From Delphinapterus leucas (lineage: Eukaryota > Chordata > Mammalia > Artiodactyla > Monodontidae): a stretch of 64,000 nucleotides of DNA. Both the position numbers and the translations under genes were made by a program. Numbering within the stretch: position 1 is the first letter of the stretch; every line of letters starts with the position of its first letter. This document shows, piece by piece, positions 11,582-21,599 of the stretch. Below the pieces are notes generated by a model. It worked only from the letters and a program-made list of their open reading frames with translations, was not told the origin of the DNA and ran no database searches. The DNA lies in the NCBI RefSeq assembly GCF_002288925.2, contig NW_022098007.1, positions 24,118,815 to 24,182,814 of the forward strand, given 5' to 3'.

Positions 11582-12824
11582 CTGTTTGCTTCTTTTTAAT
11601 GATTTTTATCTCTCTGTTAAACTTCTCATTTTTTTCTTGTATTGTCTTCTTGATATCATTGATTTGACTTTGTGTGTTTTCTTGCACCTCATTGAGCTTC
11701 CTTAAAACAACCATTTTGAATTCTTTGTTGGACAAATCACAGATTTCCATTAATTTGGAGTCATTTCCTGGAAAATTATTGTTTTCCTTTGGTGGTGCCA
11801 TGTTTCCTTGATTTTTCTTGTTCCTTGAAGGCTTGCATTACTGTCTCCACATTTGAAGAAGTATCACCTCCTCTGATCTTTACTGACTGGCTTTGGGAGA
11901 GAAATATCTTCCACCTGCCCTGTTAGGGGTTCTGAGGATTCTCAGACCTTTTCTATGGTTACATCTGTTCCACAATTCTAGTTCTCTCTTGGGGTGGGGG
12001 GAATTCTTGAGATTTTAAAACCTTCTCTGAATCCTGCAAAGCCAAGCTGGGTGCTGACAGAGTCCCATTTGCCTTCCCTATGGCAGTGTTGAATACTAAA
12101 GTTTGTGTGCTTTCTCAGTCAGGCCAGCATTCTATGTGTGCTCACTAGCCATCAGCAAAGACTCACACTCACCACTTTCAAGGGTGTGCACAAAGAGCTA
12201 GAGATGAGGTAGGGATGTGTGTTGGTGAGACGCGTGGAATTCTGTGGTGCCTATAGGCTGGTGGGGTGATTCGTAGGTGAGGCATTCCCAGCAGCTTGTG
12301 GGCAAACTTCCTGATGGAGTCATGAAGTGGTTAGTAAGCTCTATATCCCTTTGATAACATTGCATTCTGTTCTAATCCCTGGCTGCTGTTCTCCCAGCCA
12401 TTCATTTGCCCTCCAGTCATGCACTACATGATTCAATATTCTGGATGAGGTGAGAAAGAAATGGTCCTTTTTGGCAGTGTGCTGCACAGCTGGGGAGGCC
12501 AGATGCTCACTCACACACTTTCATTTTCTCCCATGGAAGAAATCACAGGCTAAAAAGTTCTCTCTTAATGCTGACCTGTGCCACCTTGGGGGAGGGGTGA
12601 TGTGAGTAAAAATAAACTGTTCCTCTTACCTTCTTCAATGAGTCCAATCTCAGATTTTTTTGTCCAACAGTGTGCTGCAACTTCTATGCTATATTCCTGG
12701 ACTTCCACAGAGGCCCTCTTGTCCAAGGGTAATTGTCAAAATTTGTGTTCTTTGCGGGGAAGATGGTAGAAAACTCCTATACTCACGTTTTGATGACATC
12801 ACTCTCTAGAGAAAAACTATTCTT

Positions 12825-14035
12825 GAACTTTGATAGAAGGGGCCTTTTCATGTACTGTTGACAACAAACATAGTAGTGAAACTCCAGGGAGTCGATCCTT
12901 GGATTCGTGTCTCACAACTAAAGAAGCAAATCAGAATTCCTATTGGAAGGCTACTCCAATAGGTAACTTCAAACTGTGGCTTCTCAGAAATCTATGAGAA
13001 GCAGCCAATTTTCAGAAATGGACAACTGACCCAGACCTTTGGAACACACAAATGACCTTGGACAGTGGACAGTTTGTCCCAAAGATGTCAGACAAAGATC
13101 CTGTTCTAATTCCTCCTGTTTTGTCTTTAATCTGCTTGCTTTTAAGCATTCTTCTCATTTTCTATAGACCCCTGGTTTTCATCCACTCCTAATTGTCCCT
13201 TTTCTTCCTCTTTATGATAATTACTAGGTATGTCATAAGATTATCTCAAACAGTAGTCACTACCCTCAGTCTTACCTACTATTGGATATGACTCCCATGA
13301 ACTAAAAAAAAACCTTATGGGCAATTTCAGAGTCATCAAATGAGACCATAGGGAACTACAGCCAATGGTATTTACACTTGTGTCTACATGGACAAGTGAC
13401 CTTAAACAAATGACCTGTGACTTTGCTTGTGTCCCAGAAAAAGAACCACTTATTAGAACTATTGATCAGATCCTGGGAATTATGAATTTGAATTTAACAA
13501 TCTTTGTAGGACAATGTGCCAAATGCTTACCACCTGGAATTAATTAATAGAAATTCATTTTTTTTAGTTTAAACAAATTGTTTAAATGTAAAAAAAGAAA
13601 GAAATTTATATATGTAACCTAGCTAATGTAAGGCCTTTTCCAGACCTTATGTCATGAACAAGTCCTTTTTCCTGGATTTCTATGTGCTTCTAACAGACAT
13701 TACTTCTTTGTGGCTAGGACACTTGGTCCTGTTTGTCTCAGACTAACATCTCATGCACCTTAGGAAGAGTATTCTGAGACTTGTCTGTACAAAAAGACCC
13801 TAATTCTATACATCTGCAAGGCTGGAATTCTGACTCAGATGTGAACTTCAAAATGAGGTCACCCTTGATTATTCAAGCATTCTACCTGAGGAAATTACTG
13901 AATCATTGTTTATGTGAATAATCAGAGCAGTATACCCAGTAATGGAAATCACACAAATAGAAAAACCTGTGAGACACTTACCACTAACTTTGGCAGAAGT
14001 TATTAATACCACCTCTGCCCCAGGTAGAATACCGG
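12825..14035 (+). pseudogene. ERV-A integrase C-terminus and env surface-subunit remnant
   Basis: ERV-A resumes here after the L1. A VDPWIRVSQLKK stretch at 12891-12926 is the integrase C-terminal block. It is followed by a hydrophobic stretch near 13110-13170 and by a short open segment at 13365-13547 with Cys and Trp residues (DFACVPEKEPL...QCAKCLPPG) that plausibly belongs to the env surface subunit. Stops and shifts break everything. I could not place an env start. The assignment of 13200-14035 rests on its position between integrase and the transmembrane subunit rather than on strong motifs. Confidence 0.55.
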
Positions 14036-14285
14036 TTAGTCTCATTTTGGCTTGAGTAGTGACAATCTCATTACTCTAGATTTCTTTTGGGCTAGTCATG
14101 TGCCATCACTAATACTTCTTGCTGTATTTGGATCAATGAGACAGACAAGGCAGTATAGGCTACACTTTGCCTTAAGGAAAAAGCTACTTGGATCTCTAAG
14201 GTTGATCATCATGGCCTATGGGAATTGTTCTCTTGGCCTGAGTTGAGCAATTGGAGTTCTGGGTTCCAAAGCATCATACAGAGAG
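14036..14285 (+). pseudogene. ERV-A env transmembrane-subunit remnant
   Basis: In shifting frames this shows the ordered landmarks of a class I ERV transmembrane subunit: a degenerate heptad/immunosuppressive-type region near 14070-14110, the vicinity of the CX6CC disulphide motif near 14115-14150 (the Cys codons are altered), and a Trp-rich membrane-proximal stretch near 14180-14270 (CTTGGATCTCTAAGGTTGAT). No membrane span, polypurine tract or 3' LTR could be identified after it, because the sequence passes into a minisatellite. It is clearly inactive. Confidence 0.55.
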
Positions 14286-15105
14286 GTAGCACAAGAGGGG
14301 TTTGGAGTAAGTGAGGAGCTGGAAAGGTAGTGTGAGCAGGGACAGGGGATTTAGAGCAGGTGGAAAGTGAGTATAGAAAGGTAGTGTAACCTTGATCTGA
14401 GCAGAGATCTGTAGAGGCTGCAGGAATGGAAGTCTGAAGGGAGAAGAAAGAGACAGCACTAGCAAGAACTGGAGGGATGGCCAGAGGAGAGAAGCAGTGC
14501 AAGTGGAGTTTGAAGTGGGTTGGGGAGCTAAGAGGTGGTGCAAACCAGGACGAGGCTAATAGTAGTTGAGAGCTAGCAGAAGCAGGTATAGGGAATCAGA
14601 ACCGAGAAGTAGTGCCAGCCAGGGCTGGAGAGAAAGTGCAAGCTGGGATCTCGGCAGGAGCTTAGCAGAGATGTAGCCCCAGGAGTAGCTACAGAACGGT
14701 GGATGGATGGGGTGTGTAGCCTGGAGGTAGCACTGACCAGAGAGGAGTGGGTTCCTGGTGAGTGAGAGAAGTAATGCTGGGACTGAGGAGGGGTAAATTG
14801 GAATTGGAGGCCGTTTTGGAGAGGAAGCACGAGTGAGGAACAGAGAAGTATCTTGAATAGATGTTGGGGCTGGTTTGGGGTCTGAGAGGTAGCATGATCG
14901 GGTATGAAGCGGGTATGAGTGCAGATGTACAATGATTGGGATCAAGTTGAGGTGGAGGCTGGGGGAAGGAGGGATAATGGAAAGAGAAGGTCAGAGAAAT
15001 AGTGAGAGCTGGCAACTGGGGATGGGAGAGGGTGGTGGAGAGAGGACCTGAGGGGTAGTTGGGAGAGGTATCACAAGTGGGAGACCAAGCAAGGCAGGAC
15101 AAGCT
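14275..15105. repeat. Degenerate purine-rich minisatellite, about 14 units
   Basis: A G/A-rich stretch carries a recurring core of the form GAGAGGTAGCACAAG...GGG. Recognisable copies start near 14280, 14325, 14379, 14488, 14530, 14604, 14631, 14667, 14722, 14767, 14820, 14885, 14993 and 15064. Spacing is mostly 40-70 bp and copies are strongly diverged. Complementary-strand open frames here (Ser/Pro/Leu-rich) are a by-product of low complexity. Confidence 0.7.
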
Positions 15106-15639
15106 GCATTGACCTGGGCTTTGCTGTCAAAGTCCCTTAGAAAACTGGACTTAGGGGGTTTTGTTGCAGTCATGGCATCTGTTATTCTAATGCATCAACA
15201 AGGAAGACATAAAACCAAATAGTGTCGAGGACTGGCACTCCCGATTGCTCCCAAGAGCGTGAAGAGATGTCTATACTCTGAGAGACATAGATCTAGCAGG
15301 GACTAGGGAATATGAAGTCCCAGTTTTTGAAAAGCCTGATACAAACAGAGATAGCAGAGGCTGAACCTCTGGGGCACAGCAAGAAAGTGATAACTTGCAC
15401 CTCTGGAATAACCAGGTCATGCTCTATGACTTGTATCAATCTTTCCATTTCCTTCTTTCTCAATCTCCCCCCTTCTCTTTTATCCCTTCTCCCCACTAAT
15501 GTAAAAAACTTATCACCTTCCCCTGGGAAAGGCCAGCTGTTGCCTCCTTCACTGTTCTTGAACACACAGCAGTTATACAACCACACCATGACTCTCTCAT
15601 AGGTCCTTTCTTACCCTGAAGTGGTCTAGAGCTAATTTG
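15106..15639. other. Unassigned stretch
   Basis: No repeat or coding homology was recognised. It contains a pyrimidine-rich segment near 15430-15500 (TTCCTTCTTTCTC and CCCCCCTTCTC). It may be the decayed upstream part of the receptor pseudogene that follows. Confidence 0.5.
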
Positions 15640-16545
15640 TGAAAATGACCAGGTGATATGTGGAACTCTGCACTTTGGTACAAGGTTGAAAATGCCCTGG
15701 TACTGAATGCAGTGTGCCTTTTCCCTACCCTATACTCTCCCACTTTTTTCCTTAGAGGGAATCTTGCCATTGCTGACCTCCTGGGACGCATTGGGCTGAT
15801 GATCATTAAGTGCTCAAGTGACTACATCCCTATTGAAAAACCAGCTATCAGTGCTGGTTATGTCAAGTATGTTTCTAACAGATAACTTTCTCCTCCTTAT
15901 TTAGTGTGATCTTGGCCATCACTGTTGACCTCTACATATCTCTGCACAATACTTTTACCTACCAAGTGATTTGCACCATGCCCCATACCTTAGGAATATT
16001 AAGCAGGGTATAGTTATCTGAGTGGCTCTTTGTTTGTTTCCAGTAATGGGCTGGAATTGTCTAGACCACCCCGATTCCTGCAGTGTGTCCATATGTTTGA
16101 GAAAAGACAATACTTGGTTGTGTACTTCTTGACTGTCTTTATTCTCATGCATCAAATCCATATTCAGATCTCCTACTCCTTCCATCACCAAGCCTAGGAG
16201 ATCCTGTGTCAGTGTCAGGATCTAGGTCAGGTTCAGGACAGCCCAAGCCAGAGTGGCTTCATCTGAAACCTCAAGTGCATCATCACTGTCTCCCTGGTAC
16301 TGGGCCTGTTTACTGGATGGACATGTCCTGCTCATCAGAAATGCCTCATATCCCTGGCTTCCCAACACCTCTATGGCCCTGACAACTACCTTCCATTCAG
16401 TCATCATTCCCATCACCTACAGATTTCAAAATGCAGAAATCCAGAGGACAGTCATCCATTTCTTCAATAGCTACTTCTACATCCACCTGTACATCCTTTT
16501 ATGCAGAGTTCCTGGGTGGGCTTGTGGTATCAAGAAATAATTTTT
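15640..16545 (+). pseudogene. Class A GPCR pseudogene, GPR3/GPR6/GPR12-like
   Basis: Frame-shifted fragments appear in the correct order for the constitutively active GPR3/6/12 orphan receptors. TM1 end: VENALV near 15688. TM2: FFLRGNLAIADLLGRIGL near 15745-15800, matching the family's GSLA.ADLLAG.GL. Second segment near 15818-15870. TM3/DRY region: ILAITVDLYISLHN near 15909-15950, where the family reads LAITVDRYLSLYN, so the DRY-equivalent Arg is Leu. TM4/ECL2: VMGWNCLDHPDSCSV near 16045-16090. TM7/C-terminus: ITYRFQNAEIQRTV near 16414-16455, where the family has NP.IYAFRN.EIQ. There are stops after 15885 and several frame changes. It is clearly dead, and 5' and 3' ends are approximate. The family normally has one coding exon, so I cannot say whether this is a retrocopy or a decayed duplicate. 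Which of the three paralogues is closest is not decidable by eye. Confidence 0.8.
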
Positions 16546-18327
16546 CTGGGGGCTCCATCAAATCGAATGTGTTGAGGGGTTGCCTGGGATAAATTCTGGA
16601 ATCCAAAGATGGTTGGGACACAGGCTATTAGGGTCATGCTGCAGAGCCACCTCCTGTGTGAGAGAGGAGGCTGTGGCAAAGTCCCTGGAGACCAGTGCTA
16701 GGATAGAAGGAGGAGGAGAGAGTAATAGAGTATGAGGTGGAAGGGGGAAATGGAAAGGAAGTAATGGAAAGGAAGTAGGGGGGAAGAAGTCATCTTCTTG
16801 GGCAGAAGCGAAGGAGACATTCTAGATGATAGAATCTCTCCTCTTCAAGCATGTTGCTCCTTCACTTTCTTGTTCTCTGGGTCCAGAAAAACAGCTTTGG
16901 AGAAGGCCGCAGTTGGCTTCTATCCTCTATTTACTTCTGTCTCTGTGTATTTGTGCCTATTGTAAATGCTGTTTGGGTGTGTATGTGTATACATGAATGC
17001 CTCCATGATTGGGGGATTCCTGGGGTGAGGGGGTACAGGGCAAAGAGTGGTATTCTTTTATCCCTTTTCCCCCTTCTCTTTCCAATGTTTAAGAGGAACT
17101 GTATTTATTGGTTTTATGCTCTCACTTTCAGTTTTATCTAGTGTCCTCTTTCAGCATCAGCCAGAATGAAAAGCTCACAGCTGGGAAGAGATGGAATGAA
17201 GCATGGTGGTGTGGGTGAGGACACAGGCGGGAGCCATTCCCAGATATCCCAGTCTGTGCCAAGAAAGGCTTCAGGCTGCTGAATAGCTACCTCAGAACTG
17301 ACTTGTCTTCCTCTACATCCAAATTTGTGCCCAAGTACTTTGAAAGATTTGCTCCTTCTTGGAGTCCCTAAGAAGGGGCAAGATCAGATTCCCAGGACTG
17401 CCTTCCGTCCTCTTCCAGAGGGTGTTCTTTTTCGGAGCAAATAAAACAGTGGCAAAAACCTCCTGAATGAATCTTCCAGCTTTTCCTCCCCTGCTCCATG
17501 AATGTATCAGGAATCCTTAATGGAGATCCCCTACTGGCCCAGGGCTCAAGGAGGAAGTGGGAAGTGGGAGGGGAGAGAAGCAAGCTGAAAAGGCAGAAAG
17601 TAAATGAGAAAGCAGGGAAGAAAAAACATTCTTAGTTTGACTACCTTTCCCTTCACACCAGCCCTACCCGTAACTATACACAGACATCTATTGAATACAT
17701 AACTTTCTACCAACCTCTGCAAGTCTCAGCCTTATCAGGCAACCTCCTCTCCTCACAGTCTCCCCCTTCCCCTTTTGTCTCTCATCTCACACTTTTTGCC
17801 ATAGAAATGAAGTACCCTTTACATTTCTAGTTTTCATTTCTATTCTGGCCACTCTGTAACCTCACTGAATGCAATAGTATTAAACCTCGAGGTTGAGAAG
17901 GGTGGGGGGCCTGGTGAGGGTGAGAAGGGGCTGTGCCATACTGCCCACACCTCTACCACAAAGTGATAGCTAAAAGCATCAATTTCATGACCTTGAGAAC
18001 ACAGAGGTCATCTTAAGGGACCCCAAGAGTGTGCCTGCAACTTTCTCTTTCCCAAGGAAGGCTGTTTTCACTTACCACCTTGCAGGCCATTGAAGGCCAG
18101 CCCACAGCGTGGCAGTGAGCACTTTGTCTGGAAAATTGGCCTACTTAATGAGATTCTAGAGTCTGTATAGCTGTCATTTTCTATGTGTCTGTGTTGGTAA
18201 GGTTTCATAACGTTTGAATGCAGACATTATAATATGTATTTTCAAAGAAGGTGATGTAGCCCCATCCCCTTCCCTCAGCTGGCTCATTTAAAAGCTCTGA
18301 AACTCTATGGTGCATATACTATTGAAA
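16546..18327. other. Unassigned stretch
   Basis: No coding region or repeat recognised. It holds G/A-rich patches (16660-16790) and pyrimidine-rich patches (17055-17090, 17740-17790). Open frames here are short with no recognisable domain. Confidence 0.5.
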
Positions 18328-18344
18328 AATTCATAAAGTTTTAA

Positions 18345-18470
18345 ATTAGATATAAAATAAGCTACAAGGATATATTGTACAACACAGGGAATATAGCAAA
18401 TATTTTATAATAACTATAAATGGAATATAGCCTTTAAAATTTGTGAATCACTAATAAATAAATAAATAAG
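18345..18470 (+). mobile_element. Very short L1 3' tail
   Basis: It carries the L1 3'UTR phrase ACAAGGATATATTGTACAAC and ends in a (TAAA)n tail. A 17 bp TSD with one mismatch (AATTCATAAAGTTTTAA at 18328-18344, AATTCACAAAGTTTTAA at 18471-18487) brackets it, so it is a genuine, heavily truncated insertion of about 126 bp. Confidence 0.9.
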
Positions 18471-18487
18471 AATTCACAAAGTTTTAA

Positions 18488-19954
18488 TCTTTATCAAACC
18501 TCATCCACTTTTCTATTTGCCATTCTGCTTTTTGTCTTATCACTTTGGCACCTTTATTTTTCTAATGAATGACTGGTTTGATTTTTGTTTTCCACCTCTT
18601 TATTTCACTTTGCTAGAGGTCTGTGATGATCCTGGAGTTTGCCAGGACTATGCCAGGGCCTCAAGCAGAGTGCAGCTTGTAATATGTCTAATAAAATCAC
18701 CTTTGGGAAAGTTCACTTTACTTGATCCTGGAGATTCAATTGTTCCTCACCTCCCTCCTGTTGTGTGTGGCAAGCTGCAGGCCTGGTGATTTTTAAGAAC
18801 TTGAGGGTGGGGTTTTGGAGAGGAGATATGGGCTTAAGCTATCAGTTTGAGAAGGATCTACAAAGAAAAAGAGAGCACCCAGGCAATATATGAGCCAGCC
18901 CCAGTGGTGTGCTGACTTAACAACCAGCACTCTGAAAACTTTCTGGCATGTATATTGCTGATTTCCACGGTGTGTATACTCTAACCATGACCAACTTCAA
19001 GATACAGACTTACGCCACTAAAGGTGGAGTTGGGAATAAATGCACACAATCTGATTTCCTGAGTCCTTAAGAGTCATTCCAGTACACCACAGCTCTGCAT
19101 ACTATGGACAAACTGCGTCATGTCTCCTAGAGATGGGGTCTTCCTCTTGGCAATAATGAGGTTGGACTGAGCAGTGCATAAGGAGTCTTGGAGCTTTGAC
19201 ATTCATAAGTTAAAGGTTCAGAGTCTGAAGGTTTGTACTCCTGACAAATGAGCAGGAATACTGGGCAGGAAGCTGGACCCCAAGCTGATATGCAAATTCA
19301 CAGATGATAAATATCAGGTGTGCTAGAGTTTGATAAAAGTGGAGAGGAATTGCTTTTTTCTAGGAGGGGAGGGTTAATAACCAAAAAGTTGAGGGTAGGC
19401 AACGACATTATTCTGAGTTTTCCCAGAGAAGAGTATTTGAAAGCCAAGGACCTTCCATACCTTGGTTTTTCAGGAAGTTCCAGGAGAGCAGCACCTCTCA
19501 CCAGCAAGGCCTATCTAATGCATCACACTCTCCTTGACCTAAATATTGTGGCAAAAAGGGGGTCTCTGGTGCCAGACTTCTGAATGTTTGGTAAAAAATT
19601 TCTGAAATGTATTTTCTCAAGTGGATAGTCAATCACTTTGTGAGCTTTGACTCTTGCTCTATATGGGGTTGGGTTCATTAGGGTTCTAGGGGAAGTGAGA
19701 TGGGTGATTAGGGTCATTGCTCTAACAAGAGACACTTTCTACCTGGCAACTCATTTTCTGGACTTCCAGTCCAGTGCTTTTTCTAATGCATCTGATCTCT
19801 TGGAGACAGAAGCCATATTCTCCCAGGCCAAGGAATGATTTGAGCACATAGGATGGAGCTCTGGAGGCATCAGTTAGCCAGGAGGCACAAGTTTTTGAAA
19901 AGCATTGGCACCCATATCCTCTGCCCATAACAAGTGTAATAAGGCATATATGTG
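18488..19954. other. Unassigned stretch
   Basis: No repeat family or gene was recognised. Overlapping open frames on both strands around 19300-19900 are short, start in poor context and show no domain; I do not call them. Confidence 0.5.
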
Positions 19955-20112
19955 CTCCAGCTGTGTGATCATGAGCAAGTAATTGCCTTGAACCTCTCTC
20001 TCCTCGTGTGAAAAACAGGAGTAATAATAATAGTACCTATCTATGACATCTCGTTTTTGTGAGGATTAAAACAAAGCACTTAATAAGCGCTATTAATGTT
20101 TAATTAGTAGTA
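19955..20112 (+). mobile_element. MIR SINE (ancient)
   Basis: It shows the MIR core in order: CTGTGTGATCATGAGCAAGT, then CTTGAACCTCTCT, then AATAATAATAGTACCTA, then GTGAGGATTAAA, then TAAGCGCTATTAATG. It is old and without a visible TSD. Confidence 0.92.
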
Positions 20113-20578
20113 ACAGGGTTACATTTCACCCCTGGACAACACTGCTGAAGTTTTTGAAGTTTCCTTGGTTCCATCCCTTCTCCCCCCCAGCTATCCTGAA
20201 TTTGTATCAGAATTCATAACCACCCCAGGGTCTCTTGATTTACTTTTCCTTGAGGGAGAGGAAGAAGCCCTTGGGCTGGAAATGGCTGAGTCTCAGGAGG
20301 CCTCTATGGAACAAAGGGGCTTCTAAATCCCTCTGCCTCCAAGTGACAGAATGTGGGGGGGGGTGTGAAAAATTGGGTGGGACAGCAAATGCCTCACCCT
20401 AGGTTCTGTTCAGATGAACACAGAATGGCCATTTTAAACCTCAGATTCACAGCAGCAGACTAAGGCAGTGCAGTGTCTTGTGCTTTGGACCCAGAGGAGA
20501 AGGGTGAAAAGCCTGTGGAGGGAATGACCTAGATAATTGCTGACCTGGTATTGTTTGCCTGTTTAGTTTAGTTAGTTT
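20113..20578. other. Unassigned flank of the ERV-B 5' LTR
   Basis: Nothing recognised apart from a G9 run near 20356-20365. It ends where the provirus LTR begins with TG at 20579. Confidence 0.5.
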
Positions 20579-21048
20579 TGATGAAATTAAAATTCATATT
20601 TTAAAGCAAATCAAGAAAAATTTAAACATGAAATTTTTCTCTGCCATTTGGCCTCTTTCCTTCCCTCTGGTGTACATCATATATCTGCATTATGCATTGA
20701 CCAGACCCCCCCAAAGACAGAAATACATGCTCAACCACATAGAGCAATACTCTCCTAATGTCAGCAAGATGACTCTTTAGGAGATAATATTTCTTCCTAA
20801 CCCTATAAGGGGTCTTGATGACCCACTATTTTGTACATGCAGATCTGGATTTTGTAAACTGTCAGTACATCATATGATGTATAACCCTGTCACAAAAACG
20901 TATATAACTGTGCTTTGACATTTTAACAGGCGGAACAGTTCTCAGAGCTCTCTGAAAGACTATCTCCTACGTTACACTCTTCAGAGTGGCTTCAATAAAA
21001 TTTTTCATTTCCCTCATAGATTGACTATTAATTAATTTTTCATTGACA
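20579..21048 (+). mobile_element. ERV-B 5' LTR
   Basis: This 470 bp unit begins TGATGAAATTAAAATTC and ends CATTGACA. It aligns along its whole length with the 3' LTR at 45758-46232 (shared TCTGCATTATGCATTGACCA, TTAGGAGATAA, GGAACAGTTCTCAG). By eye the two copies differ at roughly a fifth of sites with small indels, so the insertion is old. A TATATAA box lies at 20901-20907 and an AATAAA signal at 20994-20999, giving an apparent U3-R order. I found no matching 4-6 bp flanking duplication (AGTTT upstream versus CATTA downstream). Confidence 0.9.
20901..20907 (+). promoter_or_regulatory. LTR TATA box
   Basis: TATATAA in the 5' LTR is conserved in position in the 3' LTR (46082-46088). It sits about 90 bp before the AATAAA, as expected for a short R region. 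Activity is not implied. Confidence 0.6.
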
Positions 21049-21196
21049 TTTGCATGGCATACCTGGCAGGATATCAGAAACACCCACTAGAGGACACCTG
21101 CAGGACATCCCGAACTGGCCCTTGGTACCAACATGGCCCTTTGAGATTCACTGGCTTCTCATTATCTCTCAGGTGTTCTGATAAGTTCTCCTGATA
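21049..21196 (+). other. ERV-B leader, 5' part
   Basis: Sequence immediately downstream of the LTR where the primer binding site should lie. I could not match a tRNA 3' end with confidence. The 13 bp AGTTCTCCTGATA at 21184-21196 is the left TSD of the L1 inserted here; the leader resumes at 29455. Confidence 0.6.
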
Positions 21197-21599
21197 TTTG
21201 TTTTCTCTTACTTTTTCTTTTTTGGAGTATAGTTGCTTTACAATGTTGTGTTACATTCTGCTGTACGGCAAAGTGAATCAGCTATACGTATACATATATC
21301 CCCTCTTTTTTTGGATTTCCTCCCCATTTAGATCACCAAAGAGCACAGAGTAGAGTTCCCTGTGCTATACAGTACTTTCTCATTAGTTATCTATTTTATA
21401 CATAGTAGTATATATATGTCAATCCCAATCTCCCAATTAATCCCATCCCTGTTCCCTGTTGGTATCCATACATTTGTTCTCTATGTCTGTGTCTCTATTT
21501 CTGCTTCGCATATAAGTTCATCTGTATCATTTTTCTAGATTCCACATATAAGGGATATTATACGATATTTGTTTTTCTCTTTCTGACTTACTTCACTCT

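Larger units (their letters stand above)
5998..12807 (-). mobile_element. Old near-full-length L1, antisense
   Basis: Reading the minus strand from right to left in the window: a 5'UTR ending near 12807 (TGATGTCATCAAAACG), an ORF1 remnant (11801 to about 10640), an EN/RT ORF2 remnant (about 10480 to 7590) and a 3'UTR ending near 6010. A 17 bp TSD with two mismatches (AGAGAAGAACTGTTCTT at 5981-5997, AGAGAAAAACTATTCTT at 12808-12824) shows one insertion into ERV-A. The ORFs carry many stops. Three SINEs and a CT-rich microsatellite lie inside. Confidence 0.9.

Noticed and set aside
12756..12800. GGGGAAGATGGTAG on the plus strand as the start of a sense L1
   Set aside because: The flanking text fits the antisense 5'UTR of the old L1, whose TSD at 12808 fixes its 5' end; no sense L1 body follows.
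14209..15173. Overlapping Ser/Pro/Leu-rich minus-strand open frames
   Set aside because: They read the complement of a purine-rich minisatellite, with no start context or domain, and several frames are open at once.
19298..19928. Clustered open frames on both strands as a possible host gene
   Set aside because: Frames are 60-90 codons, overlap on opposite strands, and show no domain, signal or splice logic.
21049..21080. Primer binding site naming the tRNA used by ERV-B
   Set aside because: TGGCATACCTGGCAGG could not be matched with confidence to any tRNA 3' end, so I do not name the family by primer.
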